Below are positions 57,237-64,000 of a stretch of 64,000 nt of DNA, in pieces (position 1 is the first letter of the stretch; every line of letters starts with the position of its first letter). The notes under the pieces were generated by a model. The model did not search any database, was not told the origin of the DNA, and saw nothing but the letters and a program-made list of their open reading frames with translations. The position numbers were made by a program, and so were the translations under genes. Origin of the DNA: Mikania micrantha (lineage: Eukaryota; Streptophyta; Magnoliopsida; Asterales; Asteraceae); contig CM018689.1 in NCBI GenBank assembly GCA_009363875.1, forward strand, positions 60,649,595 through 60,713,594, read 5' to 3'.

Positions 57237-57510
57237 TGGAAAGATGAATCAAGATCCAAGAAAGATGAAGGTTTGACTTTTATCTGGTATAAAGAATTAT
57301 GTTGATCTTTTGTGAGATTTGGGGTTTTAGTTGACTTTTTTTATGCAACTTTCTTCTGGTTTTATATATATGTGGAGTGAAGAAGTTACTATATGCCTCT
57401 ATTTGTTGAATGGTGAAATCTTGGGAACTCTAAATAGAAAGAGGTGCAAGGAATGATGAAGATTTAGATTTAGATTTTTTTTGGGTTCAAGGCGAAACTT
57501 GTCAAAACCC

Positions 57511-57516
57511 AATAAA
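57511..57516 (+). terminator. candidate polyadenylation signal of the TBL gene
   Basis: AATAAA 275 bp after the stop codon, followed by a T-rich stretch. Confidence 0.4.
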
Positions 57517-57593
57517 GTTTATTTATTATGAGGTATAAACAGTTATAAATTAGTTGTTTTTTTGTTTGAATGGCGGTATTCTCATGTGTTCCC

Positions 57594-57830
57594 TACCCTT
57601 TGGGGCGATCTTCCAAGGTCGGACTACTCCAACCGTCGTGGGAACCCTTGTCCTCTAATACGCAGGAACCTGTGGAATGAGTAAACCTTCGCCCCTACCG
57701 GAATCGTACCTGGGATAAATCCCAAACTGACCATTCATCTGGTGTCCTTCATACTTGCCCCATATGAATTTGAACCCCGACATCTACAATGGAAGTTGAG
57801 AGCCCTAACCATTGACCATATCGTATATTA
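57594..57830 (-). mobile_element. tRNA-derived SINE-like element
   Basis: On the minus strand it starts with a tRNA-like head: ATGGTTAGGGCTC (box A-like) and GGGGTTCAAATTC (box B). The body includes GGTACGATTCCGGTAGGGGC and GGTTCCTGCGTATTAG. No poly(A) tail or duplication was recognised. Confidence 0.5.
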
Positions 57831-59232
57831 ACCTACCTTATAAACAGAGGTGTCGATTTATGGTTCAAACTGAAGCAACCGTATCGTACCGGATTGGATC
57901 GATTTCAAGACGGATTGAAATCCATGTCATCCCAAACCACTTTCAAAACAGGTTTCCAAGTTGGTATACTCGAAGCAATTGCAAACCGGTGTATTGGATC
58001 ACCCCAACCGCTCTTGTTTTCAATATAATACTTGTTTTCAATATACGTGCTTAGATGAGTGTTCTCCAACTCTAGATGGTTAACCGAACATAAATAATAT
58101 GAAATAATTATCGCAAATGAAAAACTATTTTTTCACATAATAAAACTAAAAGAATAAAACGTTATCAGTTAAAAATTAATGAAAAGTAATAAAAAAAGTT
58201 ATAAATATTTTTTGATATAATACTAGAGTATATAGTTCGATATGGTTTTGGATAATTGGGTTGGGCATCAAATAATATCATATCTGACCCATACAAAATC
58301 TGATACCTGAATACCTTGTCTAATACCCGGTCTGTCGGTCAGATTTATTATTTATTTATTTATGTATTTTTTTCATTTCTTAATCAGAAATTATTCCATG
58401 GGACTGATTTATAGTAGAAGCTAGTAAGTTGTTGGTAGTTATTTATACATTTGAGAATTATTACATTAATGATAGACCGTTCTTGGTTATTGGTTTTGAA
58501 AAGAACGTGTGGGTTGGTGTGGTTATGAATATTAGGACTTCTTATATTCTTAAAAAACGTTACATTTATAAAATAAATGACGGTCATGCAATTAAACTTG
58601 CATAACTTATTCTACAACGGGAATATTATTTATGCCCTATCCATTAAAAGAACAATGTATGTGATTAATATACACGAACAAGTTCTCAGTCTCTTACAGA
58701 AGTAATTTTATAACAAAATATTTTCTTATACTTTAGACGAGGTAAAAAGAAATCAAGCTAAATATTTTCGTGATTCTCTCATGTAGACGGATTATTATGC
58801 ACAAGTAAAATTATCACGCAGAAGGTTTATGCTTGATAACATTGTGTCTGTGTGATAAAATCACACAAAATTAATTAAAGTTTGCCTTATTTTCTCACGC
58901 CGATTTCGTAAATTTTGCAAGTATAGAGCCCTTTGTATATTAAATTGTTTTAAAAGCATATAAAATTATTCTGATAACAACTTTTTTTCCTCTATATCAT
59001 ATTACTATTTTAAAATTATTAGATGGAATCCTAAAAAATAATGAAAAGGTGAGAAGAAAAAGAAGAAAGTGGAAGGTAAGATTGCTTGTTTGTTGTTTAG
59101 GCTCACCGCCCCAATTAGAAGAAGGTTATCTTTCTACGGTGTAAAGCATATGCTCATGTGTCTTTGAGGCACTTACAATTATTTAATTATTTCTTTCTAA
59201 CCTTTTTAATTAGTTGCAACGATTATCTCTCT

Positions 59233-59280
59233 TAAAATGAAAATGAAAATGAAAATGAAAATGAAAATGGAAATGGAAAT
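59233..59280. repeat. (AAAATG)n short tandem repeat
   Basis: About six AAAATG units followed by two GAAATG variants. Confidence 0.9.
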
Positions 59281-59867
59281 TAGGAACATTGTACGAGTGA
59301 GCATAAACAATTCTTGTCCCACTCCATTTGGAGTATATTAAATAAAAGAAAGCTTTAAGTTGGACTTGTTTCAAACTTTATATTTTAAGGTTTATATTTG
59401 ATTTGTTAATGCTTTTTTCAAGCTTGATATGTGTATATACACACACATGTATGTATGTATTTATATATTAATTGGACTTTTTAAATTTATGTATAATAAT
59501 ATTTTTTATGTAATTATATATTTATAATATAAAATAAGGATTATTATATTTATATAAATAATAAGTTTATGTTCACTCGCAAGCCTAGTCAACCTCGGCA
59601 TGTGAATCTTGGGTATGAACTCCTTTGTTAAATGATAAGCTTAAATTTAATTTCTTTTTAAGCTAAACACAATGTAATTTTTAAGTAAACAAATGTTAAT
59701 AGTTTATGTGAATTTATTTTTTCAAACAACAAAGTAAAATTAATTATATACTTTTTCCTCACACGCCTAATTAATGTCCATATAGTCAACATTTGATACA
59801 AATCCATGAGGATATATGAGTGGCATTCTTTTTGAATTTATGGATTAATGTCAACTATGTATATATA

Positions 59868-60215
59868 ATTTGAAAACCATTTTTTAGTGTAAAAACTATA
59901 AAAACCATAAAAACCACATAAAAATCATTTAAAAAAAAGTTTTTTTTTGAATTTTTTTTATAGGTTGTAACATTATTTGGCACATTTTTATAAAAAATTC
60001 AAAAAATGCCAAGCGAATTTTTTTAAACACACGTAAAACATATGTAACGTTGCGCCCACATGTTACGTATGTTTTACGTGGGTTTACAAAATATTTATTT
60101 TTAAAAATTCACTTGGCTTTTTTTGATTTTTTTATGAAAATGTGTCAAATAATGTTACAAACCTGTAAAAAAAACAAAAAAAAAACCGTTTTCACACTAA
60201 GAAGGGTTTTCAAAT
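59868..60215. repeat. large foldback MITE, ATTTGAAAACC ends
   Basis: ATTTGAAAACCATTTTTTAG at the left and, inverted, ATTTGAAAACCCTTCTTAGT at the right. Pairing continues to the centre, where CCCACGTAAAACATACGTAA and CACACGTAAAACATATGTAA face each other in inverted order around about 60050. Non-coding, 348 bp. Confidence 0.75.
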
Positions 60216-61439
60216 TATCTTTCTCCTTTTCTCGTTATAGTATATATTCTCTATTTGTTAAGCTTTTGATTTTAAATTAAGATATATGCATACGAAACAA
60301 TACATGGAAACTTAAAAATTACGAAAAGTTAACTTAAACACGACTAGATCAAAATCTCTATCTTTTTTTTTATATAATTTAAGTAAATATTATTTTTTTT
60401 TAAATTTATCTTTCAAATTTGTTTAATTATTCCATCATATAAGATAAATTAATCTCAAGTAATTCAGAATTAAGAATGGAATAAATTTTAAATTATTTTT
60501 AATAACAAGAAGCTTAAAAACACGTCATATCATCATAAGCTTTCTGTTTTCCCTCTAAAAAGACCAATTATGTTTGCTCAAACTAATTAAACAATAAGCT
60601 GAAGAATTTAAACCTAAACATTTAAAAGTATACTGCCTTTTTAAGAATTATGTAAATGTCAAAAAAATAAATAGGGTTTAAATGGAGGTATTTTATGCTA
60701 TGTATATAAGTAGCTAAATAAACAATTATGTATTTAATTATGTTTCTTTTTTTCTTTTTCTGTTTTTTTTCCAATAAGCTCAAAAAGCATAAAGAAACAC
60801 TAATTATATAAAACGTTATTAAATAACTCATCAGTATTTTATTGCAAGAGACGAATTACAAAAGCATAATCTGCACGTACCCGCCTTATCCAACTAACAT
60901 CTCACTCAACAATTTGTTTTATTTTGATTTACTTTAAGTTTAAAAACAAACAAAAATATAGATGAAGAGTTAGGTATAGTTACATACCATCTTAAACCCG
61001 TTAACATAATACATACAAGTGTTTATGTGATTTATGCTCACACTATTGACCAACTTGTTAATATTTTTAGGGTTAGATTATTGATACACCGATGTATCAA
61101 TAACATTACCTTTTTATATTTTTTTATTATTAAAACATATTTATAAAATATGTATGAGTAAAATAATGCGTGAGATGTGATTAATTTGATTTGTGTATGA
61201 TATAGAGATGTGGATGATATATGAATATTAACATCCTATTTTTTGTTTTTGAAAGTTTGGATTTACGAGCACATCAACACTTGCTTTTCAAGTTGGGTTT
61301 TTAAAAGGATCTAAGTATCTAACTTGAAAAAAGATGTTGAGACGAGTCAACTTAGCCACATCTCTCAAATAAGTTTGCCATCTAGTTCTTAGTTTAGTTT
61401 GCCATCTAGTTCTCAAATAAGAAAGAGATGTGAATCTTC

Positions 61440-61478
<39 letters not shown>
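61440..61478. repeat. (TA)n(TG)n compound microsatellite
   Basis: Ten TA units run directly into nine or ten TG units. Confidence 0.95.
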
Positions 61479-62573
61479 ATTTCAAAGCAACATCTTTCAC
61501 AAATAATAATTCTTCGGTTCTATATGTTCAACTTAGAACTTTAGTTTTTTCTTTGTTCCTTTATTACTAACAGCTAGTGAAACAAACTTATATAATGGGC
61601 ATCAAATGTTGAAAATTTAAGAATGTGATAGCTCATACTTCCGAATTAATAGGACATAATGGTTGATGCTACTTTTCATTATGTTGTATGTTTAAAAATT
61701 AAGTGGTTAATTAGTTCAATTTTTTACACAAATACTTTTTGTTATTTTTTATTTTAAGTATCGATCTAGATGTTATATATATTATTGTTAAATATTTTAT
61801 TAAAACTGAGAATTAACATATACATATGACAAGTGTATTATTTGATATCCTTTAGTTAAGAGTTAATCCTTAAACTTATTATAACTCACAATAATTAGAA
61901 AAAAACTGTGTGGTGTAGATGATTAAATCTGAACATTTTTAATTTATACTGAAAACAATGTGACCTAGATTAATTAAAGGGGTAGATGGTGATTTGATTT
62001 TTTTATTTTTTGTTAAATCTTTTTGTGACACATTTGATTTCTTTTATTAAATCTAGATTAATTAAATATAATTTTTTTATTTATATAGCTTTTTTATTAT
62101 AGGGATAAAAGAATTCATTGTTTACACGTGCATTTTATACATAATTTTACATATATAAATTTAATCTTACATATGCATGCTAAAAAAAGATATATATTGA
62201 CTATTAAAAAAATAATAAATAATATGTGTATAACATGTATGTGTATAACATGTAAAAGTTATTTGATTTTTAAAAGGTAAGGGGTATATAGAGAGAAAAT
62301 GAAATGTAAAATCAGCATAGTAACCTTAAAGATTTAAAATAAACATAAAAATAACCAAAAAAAGGAAAACAGAGAGCTAGCCCGTATTAAATTTAAAAAT
62401 CAACTGTCTTAAGTGTCTAACATTGAGTTAGTAAAAAGATATATCTACACATTCATATAGTATGTTGTATTTGTATAGCATTTGATAATTTTTAACATCA
62501 AAAGGTACATACCACAATGATTAGGCTGGCCGGGTTATTTAAATGATCCAATTATATAGTTCAAGAGCTCAAC

Positions 62574-62580
62574 TATAAAA
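62574..62580 (+). promoter_or_regulatory. TATA box of the polygalacturonase gene
   Basis: TATAAAA preceded by AAC. Transcription would start near 62600-62610, which places the ATG at 62593 upstream of the transcript and supports the ATG at 62644 as the start. Confidence 0.6.
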
Positions 62581-62643
62581 AAACTGTGATACATGCACCA
62601 AACTCAACTTCTTCAAAAGCTTTTTTTATCATACGAAACAAAT

Positions 62644-63082
62644 ATGAGGCACTTGTGTGTGTTTCTTTATCATCTTCTTGTGCTCTTTTGTATTTTTACA
62701 ATAATGCCCTCCACCTATGGAAGAAAATTCCATAGCAGATGCAAGAAGCATCACAGCAGTTATGGAGATGCTTGTAATTCTACATCCGACTTTAACATCT
62801 TATCCTTTGGAGCTAAAGCTAATGGAGTTTCTGATGATTCAAAGGTTAACCAAAACTTGTGAAATCATATTGAATGATTCAGGGATAGATCTTATTTATG
62901 TATGTATGTATGTATGTATGTAACATGTATTTTTTCCATTATAACTGGTGCAGAAACTAGTGGCTGCATGGAAAGCTACATGTAAAGTTGGTGGAGGAAT
63001 TTTGAAAATTCCTTCTAATCACAAGTTTCTTATCAAGCCAGTAACCTTTCAAGGCCCATGTACAGGCCATGTAGTGTTACAG
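62644..63082 (+). CDS. polygalacturonase, first two exons (partial, runs past the window)
   Basis: N-terminal part of a secreted glycoside hydrolase family 28 polygalacturonase, which cuts homogalacturonan in the wall. Exon 1 is 62644-62844 and exon 2 is 62954-63082, joined in frame (67 + 43 residues), with a donor at 63083. The start at 62644 gives a signal peptide (CVFLYHLLVLFCIFTI), then a basic His/Lys-rich stretch (RCKKHHSSYG) and the family's opening motif FNILSFGAKANGVSDDSK, followed by AAWKATCKVGGGILKIP and PVTFQGPC. An earlier in-frame ATG at 62593 would add 17 residues but lies only 13 bp after the TATA box. The catalytic NTD, DD, GHG and RIK motifs would be in later exons outside the window. 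The following intron carries a SINE-like piece and a CACTA-like end, so the gene may be long or damaged; that cannot be seen here. Confidence 0.82.
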
Positions 63083-63111
63083 GTAATTTCTTTATTTAGC
63101 TGGTAGAGTTA

Positions 63112-63270
63112 ATTTTTTTTTTTTTTTTGAACGGCTTGGTACAACGACACCCAAGACGGGATTTCAACCGTCCCCTCGGATTTGACGCTCTGGGACGTAT
63201 GCCCGAGCCCACCCCAGGAGGAACCTCACAACTGGGTAAACCCCCTGACCTTGCTTCAGCAAATATACAC
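63112..63270 (-). mobile_element. SINE-like element in a polygalacturonase intron
   Basis: Reads on the minus strand as GGTCAGGGGGTTTACCCAGT, TGAGGTTCCTCCTGGGGTGG, GGACGGTTGAAATCCCGTC and ends in a run of about 13 A (the T run at 63113-63128). The body resembles 28947-29173. The 5' end is uncertain. Confidence 0.5.
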
Positions 63271-63458
63271 AGTTTGGTTTTAACCAATAAACGAATGTTT
63301 TACTTGTTGAAAAATGAAAAATGAAAAATAAAACCAAATGGTTTGGTTAATTGTATATGGTTCATTTAATATGCCAAGGTCCCTTTATTTTTTTTTGTTC
63401 TATTTTATTATATTTTTTGGTTTGGCTATCTTCTTGCACTAAAAGGATCTGGGTGTAT

Positions 63459-63534
63459 AGAGACGACATCTATTGTGACGACAAAAGTCGTCGCCAAGAG
63501 ACGACATCTATTGTGACGACAAAAGTCGTCGCCA
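63459..63534. repeat. 38-bp tandem duplication with GACGAC...GTCGTC inverted arms
   Basis: Two exact consecutive copies of a 38-bp unit that contains AGACGACATC and GTGACGACAAAAGTCGTCGC. Each unit can form a small hairpin. Confidence 0.9.
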
Positions 63535-63546
63535 AATGCTAAGTAA

Positions 63547-63776
63547 TAGCGACGACATGTCGTCGCTAAACGGTGAGTTTTTTTCCAAGGTTCTGCAACC
63601 ACGTGGCTATCAATGATTGGTTAGTCAACGCTAAAAAAGTAAACCTATTTTTAGCGACGACATGTCGTCGCAATAGGAACATTTAAAAATTTAGTTTTCA
63701 TTTTCTCTTAGACCGGGAAAATAGAAAAAGGGGGGAAAATGTTCGCCTTACCAATAGCGACGACATGTCGTCGCTA
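63547..63776. repeat. three regularly spaced palindromes AGCGACGACATGTCGTCGCT
   Basis: Cores at 63547-63568, 63653-63672 and 63755-63776. The first and third are perfect 22-bp palindromes; the second has one end mismatch. Their spacing is 106 and 102 bp. The DNA between them shares weak similarity (ACCGGGAAAATAG and ACCAGGAAAACTA). Confidence 0.9.
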
Positions 63777-64000
63777 AATATTTCGATTTTTTTAATATTC
63801 ATCTTCTATTGAACCAGGAAAACTAATAACAAATATATGTTTGTTTGTAGGAAAACAGAAAAAGCATACATACGATTAATTTACAAATGAGGTTTCTAGG
63901 GTATTTGTACCCTTACAAATTGGCAACAATGGTAGTTAATAACTATTAACTAATTTTAACTAATGACTAAACTATCAATTTGCCTCATGATCGTGTTTAA

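Larger units (their letters stand above)
57840..62560. other. gene-free AT-rich DNA upstream of the polygalacturonase
   Basis: No open frame with recognisable homology on either strand. Contains a GGATTGGATCG low-complexity patch near 57890, a large foldback MITE at 59868-60215 and microsatellites listed separately. Confidence 0.5.
63437..64000. mobile_element. CACTA-like transposon end with subterminal repeats (incomplete)
   Basis: Starts CACTAAAAGGATCTGGG, which resembles the usual CACTACAAGAAA terminus, and is followed within 20-340 bp by repeated GACGAC/GTCGTC motifs, as in the subterminal regions that CACTA proteins bind. The other end, any transposase and the target duplication lie outside the window or were not found. 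Confidence 0.45.

Noticed and set aside
62593..62643. Upstream ATG for the polygalacturonase
   Set aside because: Only 13 bp after the TATA box, so it is probably not in the transcript, and the signal peptide is best formed from 62644.
63459..63776. CRISPR-like repeats with regular spacing
   Set aside because: Only three imperfectly spaced palindromes in a plant intron, with related rather than unique spacers and no cas genes; better explained as transposon subterminal repeats.

Overview
This is nuclear DNA from a flowering plant. The genes have many short exons with GT-AG introns, the spacer DNA is very AT-rich, and the protein families are plant-type (VPS8, an NIK-type LRR receptor kinase, a TBL acetyltransferase, a polygalacturonase). 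Transposon debris is dense: LTR elements, PIF/Harbinger, hAT MITEs, SINE-like and CACTA-like sequence. The style of the repeats suggests a eudicot, perhaps a composite (Asteraceae), but the species cannot be fixed from sequence alone.

Layout, left to right. (1) 1-5110: AT-rich spacer with two pyrimidine-rich, UTR-like stretches that may be alternative leader exons of VPS8. (2) 5111-25456: VPS8, a CORVET tethering subunit. I traced 19 coding exons that join in frame into about 1,800 residues. Its intron 13 is about 10.2 kb because a Ty1/copia element (12125-21816) sits in it, and that element was itself hit in gag by a Ty3 chromodomain element (12751-17848). (3) 26280-28084: a PIF/Harbinger element on the minus strand with an intact 416-residue DDE transposase. 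(4) 28085-40300: no gene; a graveyard of small elements, including two oppositely oriented hAT MITEs with 8-bp target duplications, a Harbinger deletion derivative with a TTA duplication, and four foldback MITEs set end to end in TA microsatellites. (5) 40697-48183: an NIK-type (LRR-II) receptor-like kinase, 11 exons, 626 residues. (6) 52688-57236: a TBL/TBR-type wall polysaccharide O-acetyltransferase, 5 exons, 532 residues, with one apparent GC-AG intron. (7) 62644-63082: first two exons of a polygalacturonase; its next intron holds a SINE-like insertion and what looks like the end of a CACTA element with regularly spaced perfect palindromes, running off the window.

The genes do not form a pathway. 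VPS8 serves endosome-to-vacuole traffic, the kinase acts at the plasma membrane, and TBL (Golgi) and polygalacturonase (apoplast) both act on wall polysaccharide, but their proximity looks coincidental. The more interesting content is in the mobile DNA: the retroelement nested in a still-open gene, the integrase reading frame that runs into its own LTR, the stop-codon pattern in the Ty3 element, and the palindrome array at the right edge. No wholly new system was demonstrated.
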